Origin: Gnetum montanum | Taxonomy: Eukaryota > Streptophyta > Gnetopsida > Gnetales > Gnetaceae | DNA: 64,000 nucleotides | Assembly (NCBI GenBank): GCA_015680685.1 | Contig: MNCI01019003.1 | Span: forward strand, 440,973-504,972 | Direction: 5' to 3' | In this document: in pieces, positions 12,281 to 24,869 of the stretch | Layout of the letters: each line of letters begins with the position of its first letter | How positions within the stretch are numbered: the stretch's first letter is position 1 | Translations under genes and position numbers: made by a program | Notes under the pieces: generated by a model | What the model was told of the DNA's origin: nothing | What the model saw: only the letters and a program-made list of their open reading frames with translations | Database searches by the model: none

Positions 12281-13573
12281 TTGTCTTCTAATACAAGATG
12301 TTTTCCTCTCATAGAAGTGATTCTCTATCCAAGTCTGACGAAGCAAATTAGTAGGTGCCCCAACAATATAGAATGGTATATGATCATCTTGATGAGTATG
12401 TATCCAATTTCACCTTCATCCTACACTAGGATGAACTACTATGGTGGCGATATATGGAGGGCAACATTGTGTTGTTGCTTGATCAATCTATTCCTATGAT
12501 GCTCCAACAAAATCTTATATGGTTGGGAATCCAAGGCCTTCATGTTGAATGTGTTATGTACGATAGTAATGCCAGGGATTATCACCCCACTAATGCATAA
12601 TGCCTAAGGGATCAACAATTAGAGTAGCATTATGAATTTGTGAAGGGGAAGTGGTCCAATGATTCACCATTCTTGATGTACCAAAAAGATGGTGGAGAAC
12701 TCTTCTCTAGGAGTTTTTCATACAAAGAGACTACTCTCTTTGACTTTAGAGAAGGAAGTCAAAACCAAAATGTGTAGTCCACGATACATAATCTTGGTTC
12801 TAGCAAGAATGGATCCCATGAAAAAGGTGGATCCAAAGAGGAGAGTCATGGTAGGGATGTGGGCAAGCAACTTGATCATGATCGTGGCTGTGACCATCGA
12901 AGAGGGGTTGGTAAGCACCGTGATGATGCTATTCCTCCTTCTTCTTCACCTTCATCATCTTCTTCTTCCTCTTCTAGCTTTAAACATAATCACAAGAGAC
13001 ATGATCATGATGGAGATGATTGATAGGACCAAGATGATTATAGGGACCATCAGGCAAGTCAAGATCCAGGGTGTGGCAAGAGAGGCCTATCATCATGAAT
13101 GAAGGGGTAGTAGAGGGCATTGTAGGTACCAAAATCATGGCTAGAATGAGCCTTTGCTCACTATCCAAAGTATGATAAACATTGCAGAGGTAGTGAAAAT
13201 TCCTATAAAGCACATAAAGGATAGCTAGATCAAGAGGTTAGACATGAATAATATCCCTAGGTTTGAAGGGGGATATAACTCAAATTTTTAGAACCATCTT
13301 CAAGCTTTTCAAGATGCCTATGCCTTGCAAAATATAGAAAATGACCAACAAAAGCTTAAGTTGTTTTCTAGGACACTCATTAAAAAACGTAGAAAGTTGG
13401 TACTAGTCCTTAGAATTGGAATCCATCAGATGGTGGAGTATAATGCTCAAATTGTTCAATGACAAATATCATACATACTCTGGAGTGTCCAACTTGAGGA
13501 GGTAGATCTAAAGATGGAAACAAGAAACACATGAACCCTTGGATGCTACCATAGGCTAATACTATTTGTTATT
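12281..13573 (+). pseudogene. Element B gag, N-terminal half, interrupted by element C
   Basis: Begins near MSSNTRCFP (12281). Homology to the gags of A, C and E runs through 'DEYV', 'GNIVLLLDQ' and a Ser-rich linker at about 12930-12980. Reading requires several frame changes and passes many stops. It stops at 13573 in the middle of the capsid region, exactly where element C's LTR begins, and the homologous continuation is at 23602. Confidence 0.7.
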
Positions 13574-13574
13574 C

Positions 13575-13692
13575 GATGAACCACAACATCGGGTACATGA
13601 TATTGCATTCGTGATATCATGTATGTGATATCGAAGTCTACCATGCGATGTCAAATACCTGATATTGGATCCTACCTCCTTGCCTATAAATA
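13575..13692 (+). promoter_or_regulatory. LTR C promoter (5' copy)
   Basis: GATATT/GATATC/GATGTC words between 13598 and 13670, then TATAAATAAGAGG at 13685-13697. The 3' LTR has the matching array with TATAAATA at 22868-22875. Confidence 0.6.
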
Positions 13693-13781
13693 AGAGGCAG
13701 GTGCACTTAGTTCTATAGTTAAATAGTTAGTCCCTTAGCCAAAATATTTCCTTTTCTTCCCTCCAAAGTTAGAAGTATTTC

Positions 13782-13879
13782 TGTGTGCCCACAGTAGGAG
13801 TCATTAAGTGAATGGATCTTTATTCAAGCNTTGTGTGCCCACAGTAGGAGTCATTAAGTGAATGGATCTTTATTCAAGC
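13782..13879. repeat. 48-bp exact duplication around a single N (assembly artefact)
   Basis: 13782-13829 and 13832-13879 are identical and separated by N plus t. The homologous 3' LTR has a single copy. This looks like two overlapping contig ends joined without merging. Confidence 0.85.
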
Positions 13880-14466
13880 ATTGTGTACCTAAGCACACTT
13901 TGTGTATGGCAATAAAGACAAACTTTATGATAAACCTTGTAGCATCCAGAATAGATTAATTAGTGTTAAATTACTATTATTAAATTCTTTCTTAGTTAAT
14001 TAATGATTCTCTCTTACCCTACAACTCTCCTAAGTAAGCACACATAGTACAATCACTTCAAGCATGTGTGTAACACTTGGTAACCCAGTAACGATTAGCG
14101 TTTGGTAATCCTAGTAGTGTTGCACTGGTTCAAGATGTGTACGTCAAGTGAGAATGGATACTAGTGTTAGGATTAGTTAAAGCTTAGTTAATTAGCAGTT
14201 AAGTTAATTTAGTCACTTAGTTATCTCTCTCTCTCCTCCCTTATTAGTAGCATGACATAAAAACATAAAAGCTATAAAAATCATATGCCTCAAGCTTACT
14301 TAACCATACAATCATGACATATAAGTAAGTTTGGGAAGACAATGATCAACCAACCCATCCTTGTTTCACAAAGGCACATAGGCAGTTAGTCCTTGGAATT
14401 TGACTGAATCATGCATGAAACACTCGTATTCGTACAGTTGAGTGTAGGGTACCTCGCCATTCATCA

Positions 14467-14485
14467 TTGGCATCGTTGCCAGGGA
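14467..14485 (+). other. tRNA-Asp PBS of element C
   Basis: TTGGCATCGTTGCCAGGGA directly after the LTR. It differs from the tRNA-Asp complement only by C-to-T and G-to-A changes. Confidence 0.8.
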
Positions 14486-14602
14486 CTTAGTTGTTTGTGC
14501 ACTAATTAGAACTTAGGAAATCATTCACATCGTTGGAACGAACCCTTAGGATTGATTGAGAAAATAATAAACAAGAGTACATTGGACACTAAACAGATAA
14601 GT

Positions 14603-17000
14603 ATGTCTCTTTTTTCATATGAAAGTGCCTCACTGCCTAGGTCTAAAATAGGAAACAATCAGCAACGTACTACACATGATGTTGATTCACCAGCACCTCA
14701 ACAAGTTTGAGTGGTATATATTCATCCGAATGAGTATATACCAGAATTCACCTTTATCCTCCATCAAGATGAACAACTATGTTGGTGAGACTTAGAAGGT
14801 AACATAGTGTTACCTCTCAATCATTTAGTCCTAAGCATGCTTCTTCGTGCTCTCACACAAATTGGCATGCCACACTTACATGTAGAATACGTTGTGCAAG
14901 ACCATGACTTGAGAGAATACCATCCTACAGAGGCATAATGTCAAAGGGACTTGCAATAGGAGAGATATCATAAGTCTTTGAAGGGTAATTGGTCCCAGGA
15001 TGTTCACAAGTCTGAAGCGAAAATGAGGGTGGTGAACCTACCTCAAGCAATCACCCACAAAATGATCTTTCTCTCCTTGACTTTGGCCAAGGATTTGTCT
15101 ATTAGAACCTTCATTCCACTATTCATAACCTAGGTTCTAATACCCATGGGCACAAAGGGTTCGAAAAAGGGACACAGATACATGATAAAGATGGACATTC
15201 TGATCATAATCACGATCAAGGCTGTGACCACCAAAGAGAAGGTAGTAGATACTGTTATGGTGACAGTTCTCCTTCTTCTTCACCTTCATCATCTCCTTCA
15301 CCCTCTCCTTCAGTATTTGGATGCAGTCATAAAGAAAAAGACCATGGGAATAAGGGTAGGAAAAGTGGATCATAGGCGAAATAGCCAAGAAAGGGGATGA
15401 GGACACTCTAGAGAGTCATGACATAGAAGAAGGGAGAGTAGGGAACAATGTAGGCATCATAGATGCCATGGACAAGATCATCACAATGAACCCCTACTCA
15501 TCACTTGAAGTATGTTAGACATAACTGAGGCTGTTAGAATTCTAACAAGGCACTAGAAAGATAGCAGGATCAAGAGATTAGATATGAACAATATCCCACG
15601 ATTTGAAGGGGGATACAACGTTGATCCTCAAAATCACTTATAAGTATTCCATGATGCATGTGCCTTACAAAACATAGAGAACGAATGGAAAAAACTTAAG
15701 TCATTCCCATGGACACTAGTTAAAGAAGCGAAAAGCTAGTACCAGTCCTTAAAACCAAAATCCATTCGTAGGTGGAGTACCATGTTAGAATTGTTCAAAA
15801 ATAAGTACTAAATGTACTCCTGAGTGTCCAACCTCTGAAAGAAAATCCAAGGTTGGAAACAAGAAGGAAATGAACCCTTGGATGCTTCCATAGGCCGATA
15901 CTATGCATTGTTACATCATTGTCCTAGTCATGGCTACTCACAAAGGGATCAACTGCGACATCTCATAGATGGGCTTAGGCATGAAATGAGAAGAACCCTT
16001 GGGACTTATGCCCAAGGAAGATTATCCAAGCTTAGGTTCCATCAAATTTAGAGACTATTGGAGCAAGTTGCTAAGGAAGAAGGTGAGCTATAGAAGAGAG
16101 AAAGTGTGGAAGAGTATAACCAAGATCCTTCCCTTTGGAAGACGGGAGTAAGATTTTGTGAAGATGAAGAAGATTCACCACTTGAAGAGATGGTGAATAG
16201 GAAAAATTTGCCTATCCAAAAGTTGACATCATAAGTATTGGCAAAGGTAGACCAAATGTGGGATTCTTTAGACAATAGATTTCAATTTGTTCTTAAAATA
16301 GTAGAGGATTCTGGAGAGCAAGGTAGTGATCATGAAAAAAGAAAAAAGAGAGAAGCTAAACATGCACATAACAAGGGTAAGGGAAAAGTTTCCATTGTTG
16401 AAGAGGTTGTGGATTTGGAAATAGACAATGATAGTGGATGTGAGATATGTCAATATGACCATCCTAAGGGATGTTGCCCTATAATCTCACATATGTAGGA
16501 GTCTGTAGTGTATGCACTCAACCAACGATTGAATAATCAGCAAACACCCCGAAGGTTACCTTATCCTCAAGGTAACCCAAGACAGTTCCACCAATGCTTA
16601 ATGTATTATCCCAGTGGAACTCCACCATAACCAATTGAGTAATATCAATAGTGGAAATACCAAAAATCATGGGGAATGCCACCACCAAGGAAATAGTATC
16701 TTTACTAGCAACCTGACCCATATGGATATTACATGCAACAAGCTGTCTCTCCATGTGACTCTACTAGTCACGGTACTCCCCAACCTCACTACCAGGCTCG
16801 TGAGTATTATAGGACTCCTTCTCCTAGAGGCAGTGTTCCATAAATGTACTATCCTTCTCATCTAGCTGCATCTCTTCCACCAATAGCTCCATTACCACCT
16901 GCTCCAGCTATGCAGGGTGAAATCCCTACCCAACCACAACAATGTACTGCTACAAGGGTTGTTAAATCTCAACCTATTGTTGGTTTCAACAACCATATGA
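14603..17000 (+). pseudogene. Element C gag, broken
   Basis: Starts MSLFSYESASLPRSK at 14603 after a leader of about 115 bp. The order is an N-terminal 'HPNEYIPEFTFILHQDEQL' block, a His/Asp-rich then Ser/Pro-rich linker (about 15180-15330), the capsid core (about 15600-16000), a segment 'LAKVDQMWDSLDNRFQ' (about 16235) and a zinc knuckle CEICQYDHPKGCC (about 16440-16480). That knuckle spacing, CX2CX3HX4C, is typical of Athila gags. A Pro-rich tail follows (about 16860-16930). There are many stops and a few frame changes. It would encode the particle protein. Confidence 0.75.
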
Positions 17001-17640
17001 AGAAAAGACCTTTCTTTAGAACTAATAGTCCAACCAAGCCCTTGCAATCACAAGTGATTGATTCCTTAAATACCTCAGTATCAATCAAAACTTTGGAGCC
17101 TCCTTTAGCCCAACCACTACACTCAATGCATACAGTCATGCTAACACATGCTGTCACCGATTGGATCAAAGCTAACCATCTTCCCAAGAAATTCTCTGAT
17201 CCTAGGAGTCCTCTAATATACTTACAAATTGCTGGAAATGAACCATGCAAGGCTCTTTTGGATTTAGGTTTCTGTGTCAACTTGATTTCTCAAGAAATGT
17301 ACAAGGCCTAGAACTTGCCTCCATTGAAAAAGAGCAACATTCATCTAGAGCTGGTCAACTAATCCATCACTGTCCCATTGGGACTAGTGGAGGACATTGT
17401 TACCATTGTTTGTGGATGGTCGTACCTAGCTGATTTCCTAGTGATTCACATGAACAAAGATAAGGGGAACTTCCCAATCATAATGGGAAGAGCATGGCTA
17501 AGCACAAACGATGCATTCCTAGGAATCTACAATCTTTCCCTATAAATATTAAAGGAAAACACATTCGGAAAGTTCAAGAAGAACAAAGTTCCATGCATCG
17601 CATACAATGACAAAGGGTGTAATTGCATGCAAAGGTCATG
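17001..17640 (+). pseudogene. Element C aspartic protease region, broken
   Basis: The open stretch 16844-17311 ends in the retropepsin-like motif ALLDLGFCVNLIS (about 17251-17290), matching the Athila form of the active site (DLGAS-NLM) with Phe in place of Ala. Downstream, 'LGLVEDIVTIVCG' and 'IIMGRAWLSTNDAFL' (to about 17525) match the second half of the enzyme. Stops at 17309-17311 and later inactivate it. It would release Gag and Pol proteins from the precursor. Confidence 0.75.
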
Positions 17641-17884
17641 GGTTGTGCAAATTTTAACATTGCCTACATGCAATCAATGTGCACAAGTGATCAACATACA
17701 AAGATGCCTATATGCAGTAGCCACATGACAGGAAGGCACCCAGTGGCTAACAGCTAATCAAAAAAGTAGTTCAATCATATGCATGGAACTAACTAAGGGT
17801 TTGACTTGCACTTACATTGATAGCATAGACGCATTAGAGCAAGTCCACCACCAACTTCCAAACCTTAACCTCAAAAATATCAAC

Positions 17885-19410
17885 TAGGGAAAGTTGGAAA
17901 TCCTTGAAAAATTAAAGTAAGAGCCCCTTGAGTTGAAACCATTTCCCACAGGTATGGAATACACGTTCCTTAAAAATGGGAAGTTGGTAATTATTAACGC
18001 TAAGCTTGCTTCGTGGAAAAAATAGAGATTGCTGGATGTGATAAATAGATGGTCCAAGGCCTTCACTTGGTCATATCCTGAATTAACTAGAATAGATCCT
18101 AGGATATGCCAACATAGGATTTACACCAACCCCTCCATAAAGCCTCGAAGACAACTACAGATGCATTTGAACCCAAAGTTGAAGCATGTAGTCAAGGAAG
18201 AAATTGAACAACTTCTCAAGGCTAGGTTCATATACCCCATTGTTGATAGCGAATGGGATAGCCCCTTAGATATTTTGCCTAAAAAGGGAGGAAAATGGAG
18301 AGTGTACATAGACTTCAGGCTATTGAATGTGGCAACATTCAAAAATCACTTTCCATTGCCATTTTTTGACCAAGTCTTAGACACCATTGCAGGGCATCAC
18401 TATTATAGTTTTTTGGATGGATATAGCAGATATAACCAAATACAAATAGCCTCAGAAGACCAAGCCAAGACTACATTCACCAGTCCTTGGGGAATGTTTG
18501 CATACAAACAGATGTTGTTTGGCTTGTGCAATGCCCCTGCAACATTTCAATGATTAGTTCTAAGAATATTCCAACAATAGATAGGAAATGAAGTGGAGGT
18601 CTTTATGGATGACTTCTACACTTATGGAGCAAACTTTGATCAAGCCTTGGACTAGTTAGAGAAAGTTTTAAAAAGATGTGTAGAAATCAATTTGAGGGTC
18701 AACTGGCAAAAAATCCATTTGATGGTCCAAGAGGGCATAGTACTAGAGCATAAAATCTCACACATAGCAATAGAGGTAGACTTAGGGAAAATTAAAGTTA
18801 TCCAAGGAATTACTTGTCAACCAAAAATTGTCAAAGATATTTAGTTATTCCTTGGACACATTGGCTACTATAGGAGATTTATTGAGAACTTTTTAAAGGT
18901 TGCCAAACCATTGGTGGAATTAACAAAAAAAGACATACCTTTTGAATGGAACAGGGAATGAGAACTAGCTTTCCAAACTTTGAAATAAAAGCTAGTAGAA
19001 CCACCCATTCTACAAGCTCCTAACTGGTCCAAACCATTCCATATCATGATTGACACATCCAACTATGCCTTAGGAGTCGTACTTACACAATTAGATGACT
19101 AGAAGCATCCTTATTACATCCATTATGCAAGTAGAGGTATTGTTGGTACACAACTTAACTACATTACCACAGAGAAAGAATTAATGGCTATAGTGTTTGC
19201 ACTAGAAAATTTTAGACACTCTATATTGGGATATAAAGTATATATACATATAGATCATAGTGTAATTTGGTTCCTCATGAATAAGCCAATGGTAAGCCCT
19301 CGTATCATATGATGGCTTGTAATCTTACAAGAGTTCAATTTAATGATGATTGATTGCAAGGGCACCAAGAATGCAGTTGCTAATCATTTATCTCGATTGT
19401 AATGGGACAA
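17885..19410 (+). pseudogene. Element C reverse transcriptase and RNase H, stops only
   Basis: One reading frame runs from about 17885 to the end of integrase with no frameshift, broken only by stop codons. RT shows KEEIEQLLKARFIYPI, KKGGKWRVYIDF, FLDGYSRYNQ, MLFGLCNAPATFQ and the catalytic FMDD at 18602-18613; the TGA right after ATFQ replaces a usual Arg. The thumb has 'FLGHIGYYRRFIENF'. RNase H begins near MIDTSNYALGVVL (about 19047), with EKELMAIVFALENFRH and a C-terminal VANHLSRL (to about 19400). The motifs fit the Athila/Tat (non-chromodomain) branch. RT copies the packaged RNA into DNA. Confidence 0.9.
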
Positions 19411-20840
19411 CAAAGAGGATGAGCATCCAATTTCTAATCATATCCTTGATGAATTCCTCTTTGCTGGTGTGGTGAATAATCAATCACCCATGGAGACAAA
19501 CTGGTACAGTAGCATTCTTGTCTATCTCCTCACCCAACAAACACCACAAGAGTTAAACCTTAAGAAGAAATAATAGTTTCTTCACCGAGCCAAGTACTTT
19601 ATGGAGATCAATGGGCAACTTTACAAAGTGTGTCCTGATGGCTTGGTTCGATGGTGTGTTCCTGATATAGATCAACTATGAGTTCTCTAAGATGCTCATG
19701 AGGGTCCTTGTGGGGGTCATTATGCTGGGAGACGAATGGCCATCAAGATCTTGCTTGCAAGATATTATTAGCCTATATTGTTTTGGAATGCCCATCGTTT
19801 TGTCCAATCTTGTGAGCATTGTCAACATGATGGGAGAATGACTTCTAGAATGAAGGATCTACAATAATGGATCTAACCATTAGAACCCTTTACCATTTGG
19901 GAAATTGATTTTATGGGGCCAATTACAACAATGTCTAATGGAAAAGCTTATATTATTGTTGTTGTTGATTACCTAACTAAATGGGTAGAAGCAGTTGCTA
20001 TTAAGGATTGTACATCATCTAAAGCTACACAATTTTTTCAACAAAAAATCATAAACAGGTTTGGTGTGTTGTGTGCACTTATTTTTGACAATGGTACACA
20101 CTTCACAGGTGCAAATTTTTGAAAATTAATGCAACACTTAGGGGTTGAACACAAACTAACAACACCATACCACCCTAAAGCGAATGGTCAAGTTGAAGTC
20201 ACCAATAGGGAGATTACGAAAATATTGACAAGAACTATTAGCAAGTTTAGGTGAAATTGGAGCACTAAACTGAACGATGCTCTTTGGGCATACCGCTTCA
20301 CATGGAAACTCCCTACAAGCTACTCTTCCTATGAGTTAGTATACAATAAATTACCAATGCTCCCCATTCAAACTAAGCTCTGTATACTATCCATGATATG
20401 TGATCTCAACCTTGACCTTGATCTAGGACAGAAACAATGGTTAGTAACCCTTAACTTGCTAGATGAAAATCGACTAGCCGCTCTGTCATCTAACAAATTA
20501 CAGAAGGCATTCAATAAACAATGTCATGACCTAAGGATTAGGAAAGTTAAATATCAACTAGGAGATAAGGTTCTCTACTAGAATCCCACACATGTGCCAC
20601 AATGTACTAAATTTCAAACACTGTGGGAAGGACCTTATATTATTTATGCAACTTTTCCTTCAAGGGCCATGACAATATAAAAACCTGAGAGCTCGAACAA
20701 GAAACTATTGGTCAATGTGCAACAAACCAAACCTTTCCATGAGCTTAGGACAGCCAATACACATGCTACCTCTATTAGTGGACAACCTTGCTCACTATTT
20801 CGAATCTCCTCCTTCCAACTTAGTTGTGGTGGAGATGGTG
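19411..20840 (+). pseudogene. Element C integrase, stops only
   Basis: Continues the RT frame. The HHCC zinc domain is complete: H in HEGPCGGHYAG (about 19690-19720) and CEHC near 19815. The core has EIDFMGPI with the first Asp (about 19905), IFDNGTHF with the second (about 20086) and GQVEVTNRE with the Glu (about 20190); 35 residues separate the last two. A C-terminal 'LWEGPYII' (about 20620) matches the GPY/F-type module. No chromodomain follows. Stops interrupt at about 19767, 19865, 20120 and 20579 among others. Integrase would insert the DNA copy and make 5-bp target duplications. Confidence 0.88.
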
Positions 20841-22746
20841 ACCTATGTTAACCATTCTAGGCCCTCAATTCTTTTTGAATTTTTGTTTTACACATTGTTT
20901 CAACTTTCTTATTTTTTTATACCATCAATCATATTTTTACTATTTCTTTGTTTTCTTGATTTACTTTTATTCATCATCTAATAAGTGCTCATGATGGTGG
21001 ATTGAATTATATCATATTGGTTGCTAATGTTTAGTTTTTACTTTTGAATTATGATGCTGATATCAAGGTATGGTTCTTTTGGTAAAACAAGCAATGAGTC
21101 CACGCCATCCACTTATCCATACAACTCTATGGTCTCCTTTGTCTTGGAACTATACAATCCCTTTTTTCTAAGTAAACTTGTTAATGAGTTGGTGGCTGGG
21201 TATTTTTCAAACTAAGAAAAGACTCAAAGGATGAGAAGGATGTGACTTTAAGGGGATTCGATGCATTTGTGCTAGCAATTCTCTTAGGTTCTTGGATGCT
21301 TTTTCTTGAGTTTTCCACCATTCTAACATTGTTCAAAAATTAGGAAGCTGAGTGAATAAAAATAAGTCTTTGCATTGTGTGGTTCTCACGCAAAAAAAAA
21401 GTGAAAAAAAGAAAGAAAAGAAAAGTGAGAATTAAAAGCACACCCCTTAGATATAATAAAGCAATATGGGCTACAAGCATTGGTTATGGAACTGGAAAGA
21501 TATGTTACCCATGCCTAAAGGTTCTCTCTAACTAAAGCCCTTTCTCGCTTCTTGCTTCTCCATCTCACTCTCTTTAGAATGGTGGTGACTCTTTTTGGAA
21601 GCATTCTTGTTACTCCGAGTGGATGGATTGGTCAAGTGTGTTGATGCAAGGTCATTGGATGTGGTTTGTTTGAGTCTGGATTGGGGATGAGTTCTACTCA
21701 ATCACATTAACCATAAAGTACACAAGGGACTTTACACAACCTTGTTCTTGGGATTCCATTTCATTCTCTCCTCTCCATCTTTCTCCCCATTTTTCCACCT
21801 CATTGTTGGTTCCATCATTAGTTTATTTCTGGGTTGATGCATTGTTTTTCTTTGGTGAATTCTTGTGGGTATGTTTTTAACTCTTGCTTCCAAATGACAT
21901 TCCTAGGGCCTACAAAGTCTTTGGTTTGTGGGTCTATTAGGGCATAAAAGGCATGAGCTTGCTTTGGGGAGGATCCACTGGCATTCCCTTTTTGTGAAAT
22001 TGTTAACTTCTTGTCCTTAAACAGTTCCTGCAATCAATCATTTCTTGTTTCACCCCCATCCATGGCATCCATTTTATTGGTGTTGTTGTTGTTATCCCCC
22101 CCCCACCCCCATCCTTCTTATTCCTCATATTTTTCCATCTTATAGCTACCAGAGGTTTGCTCTTAGTCGTGGGGGCCCTAGCACAAATTTTTCAATTTTT
22201 CATTCTACTATTTGCGTAACCCCTACAGCTTGGGTAGTCACCAGTGATAAATCTCCAAACCAGTTTCTGCCATGACCACAACTTGGCCAATGCACTTCAT
22301 ATCGAGGCAAGGTATCAACTACATTGTGGTTTGTCTATCCTTGCTCATTTGTGTCGGTGTTGTGTGTGCAAATGAAAATCATACAAATAATGGACTAGGC
22401 TTAGAGGAAGCACTTAGAATGGATTGGAACTGGAGAATTTACGAAAGGAACAAGTCTAGTGGTGTGGCTATGGATAAACAATGGAAGGCGCAATCTTGAC
22501 ATTGGTAGCAATATGCTTCATCCTCTTTCTCTTTCTCTTCAAGCTATCAAATAAAGGCTTGGATGTCATTTTTGTACAAGTGTTCACAACAATGGTCATG
22601 AACACTAATGTTGTAATATGCTTATTGATCCATTCACTAGGCACATTGAGTCTGTCATCCCATTCCACCGTTAGTTGTCAATTAGTCAATAATCCCATAC
22701 CTTCCCAATATTTTGTAAGGAACTCAAGGATAAGTTTTCATTCAGT
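20841..22746 (+). other. Post-pol spacer of element C
   Basis: No long ORF. It holds a T-rich stretch (20875-20970), an A/G-rich run (21390-21430) and a C-run (22099-22111). Short phrases such as 'ctttggggagga' (21962) recur at the matching place in element F (39692), showing a shared 3' noncoding region. Unlike F, no accessory ORF is present. Confidence 0.6.
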
Positions 22747-22756
22747 CATGAGGGTA
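22747..22756 (+). other. Polypurine tract region of element C
   Basis: The purine-rich bases CATGAGGGTA lie immediately before the 3' LTR, the place from which plus-strand synthesis is primed. It is short and mutated. Confidence 0.45.
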
Positions 22757-23601
22757 TGATGAACTGCAATATCAGGTATGCGATATCACATCCACGATAT
22801 TGGGTACATGATATCAGAGCCTACCATGTGATTTCAAATACCCGATATCAAGTCCTACCTCCTTGCCTATAAATAAGAGGTAGCTGCACTTGGTTTTGTA
22901 GTTAAATAGTTAGTCCCTTAGCCAAAATCTTGCCTTTTCTTCCCTCCAGAGTTAGAATTATTTCTATGTTCCCATAGTAGGAGTCATCAAGTGAATAGAT
23001 CTTTATTCAAGCATTGTGTACCTAAGCACACTTTCTGTACGGCAATAGAGACGAACTTTATGATAAACCTTGCAACATCTAGAATAGATTAATTAGTGTT
23101 AATTACTATTATTAAATGCTTTTTGAGTTAATTAATGATTCTCTCTCACCCTACAACTCTCCTAAGTAAGCACACCTAGTACGATCACTTTAAGCATGTG
23201 TGTAACACATAGTAACCTAATAACTATTAGCATTTGGTAATCCTAGTAGTGTTGCATTAGTTCAGGATGTGTACAACAAGTGAGAATGAATGTTGGTGTT
23301 AGAATTAGTTAAAGCCTAGTTAATTAGTAGTTAAACTAATTTAGTCACTTAGTTATCTTTCTCTCTCTCCTCCCTTATTAGCAACAAGACATAAAAACAT
23401 AAAAGCTATAAAAATCATTTGCCTTAAGCTTACTTAACCATACAATTGTGACATATAAGTAAGTTTGGGAAGACAACGGTCAACCAACCCATCCTTGTTC
23501 CACAAAGGTGCATAGGCACTTAGTCCTTGGAATTTGATCGAATCGTGTGTGAGAAGCTCATATTTGTATGGTTGAGCATAGGGGTACCTCACTGCTCATC
23601 A
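22757..23601 (+). repeat. 3' LTR of element C
   Basis: 845 bp, TGATGAAC to CTCATCA. It pairs with 13574-14466. Differences seen are mostly C/T and G/A, consistent with age and cytosine deamination. Confidence 0.88.
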
Positions 23602-24865
23602 CTATTGCATAGATGTCTTGGCCATGGTTATTCTTAATGGGAGCAACTTTGCCATATCATAGATGGGTTCTGATTAGAAATGAGGAGAACTCTTGTAGTC
23701 TATGCCCAAGGATGATTGTCAAAGTTAAGAGCCCATCAAATCCAATGGCTAATTAAGTAGGTAGAAAAATAAGAAGGAGAGTTGAGGAAATGTGAAAGTG
23801 CAAAAGAATACAACTGAGCTCTTTCCATTTGCAAGAGGGAGGTTTGATTTTGTGACAATGATGAGAAATCATTACTTGATGATGTGGTGAACCAAAAAAC
23901 TTTACTGATTCAAAAATTTACCTCTAAAATTTTGGCTAAGGTAGATCAGTTATGGGACTCTATGGATAGCAGCTTTCAAGCTATCTTGAAAATTGCTGAA
24001 GAGTGTAAAGAACAAAGTACTGATAGTGATTGTAGGAGGCAAAAGGAGGTTGAATGTGTCAATTAAAGGGGTAAGGACATAATTGCTACAGTAGAGGAAG
24101 TTGCAAAAGCTAAATTAGATGATGATGATAGGTGTGACATCTGCCAATATGAACATCCTAAGGGATGTTGCCCCATTGTGTCATACTTATAGAAGTCTAG
24201 GGTGTATGCTTTGAATCCATGACTAGCGAAAAGACAAACACCTAGAAGATTACCTTATCCTCAAAGGAAATCCCAAGCAATTCCATTAGCAACAACAATA
24301 TTATGCAAGTGAAACTCCACCACAACCACACAAGTAGTATCAATAGTGGCAACACCCATAGTCATGGTTGCTACCACTGCCAAGTCAATAGTACCCCTAC
24401 AAACAACTAGATCCATATGGATATTACGTTTAGCAACCCATATCTCCATGTGACTCTTCTAGTCACGTTTCTCCTTTCCAACATCACTACTACCCTTCTA
24501 ACTATAGAACTCATTCTCCACATTCCATGAGGGATACCACATTCTATCCTTATCCTCCTCATGTTTCTACACGTGTTCCTCCACTCTCAACATAGTTACT
24601 ACTTGCTTCATCCATGCAGGTTGAACTTCTAGCCCAGCCATAGCAACACAATGCTACCAAGGTTGTCAATCTACAATTGGTTCATCAATCGAGTGGTTTG
24701 GACACCTAATCATAAAAAGACCTTTTTTCTGACCTAACAACCCACATAAACCCTCACATATAGCTAAAACATGCAAACCTACTTTTCCATCTCTCTCTGC
24801 ATCTAATACATTCAGGTCCCCTTCAAACCAAATACCACCTAGAAACCAAATACTCCTTTGCTTAT
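23602..24865 (+). pseudogene. Element B gag, C-terminal part
   Basis: Resumes the gag cut at 13573: 'GLCPRMI'-like capsid end, then FTSKILAKVDQLWDSMDSS (about 23920) and a zinc knuckle CDICQYEHPKGCC (about 24133-24171) nearly identical to that of element C. A degraded Pro/Ser/Thr-rich tail follows to about 24800. Stops are frequent. No protease is found before the break at about 24865. Confidence 0.75.
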
Positions 24866-24869
24866 ATTG

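Larger units (their letters stand above)
11323..13573 (+). mobile_element. Element B, left part: Athila-like Ty3 element (5' LTR and gag start)
   Basis: LTR 11323-12134, PBS 12135-12153 and gag from about 12281 up to the insertion point of element C at 13573. The remaining gag resumes at 23602. The downstream part is lost at about 24865, where an unrelated minus-strand chromovirus scrap begins, so no 3' LTR remains. Confidence 0.8.
13574..14466 (+). repeat. 5' LTR of element C (contains assembly duplication)
   Basis: 893 bp as written; its partner at 22757-23601 is 845 bp. The excess comes from 48 bp repeated exactly on both sides of an N at 13830. It starts CGATGAAC (first base mutated from T) and ends TTCATCA. 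Confidence 0.85.
13574..23601 (+). mobile_element. Element C: Athila-like Ty3 retrotransposon, both LTRs, nested in B
   Basis: A 10.0-kb element inserted in the gag of element B. The order is 5' LTR (13574-14466), tRNA-Asp-type PBS, gag, protease, RT, RNase H, integrase, a long noncoding tail, a purine tract and the 3' LTR (22757-23601). The flanking pentamers are TTATT (13569-13573) and CTATT (23602-23606), a one-mismatch target duplication. DLGxxxNLIS in protease, FMDD in RT and a CX2CX3HX4C gag knuckle fit the Athila branch of Ty3 elements. All coding parts carry stop codons, so it is dead. Confidence 0.9.

Noticed and set aside
20841-22746. Env-like ORF in element C after integrase
   Set aside because: Only short frames; T-rich hydrophobic stretches arise from simple sequence.
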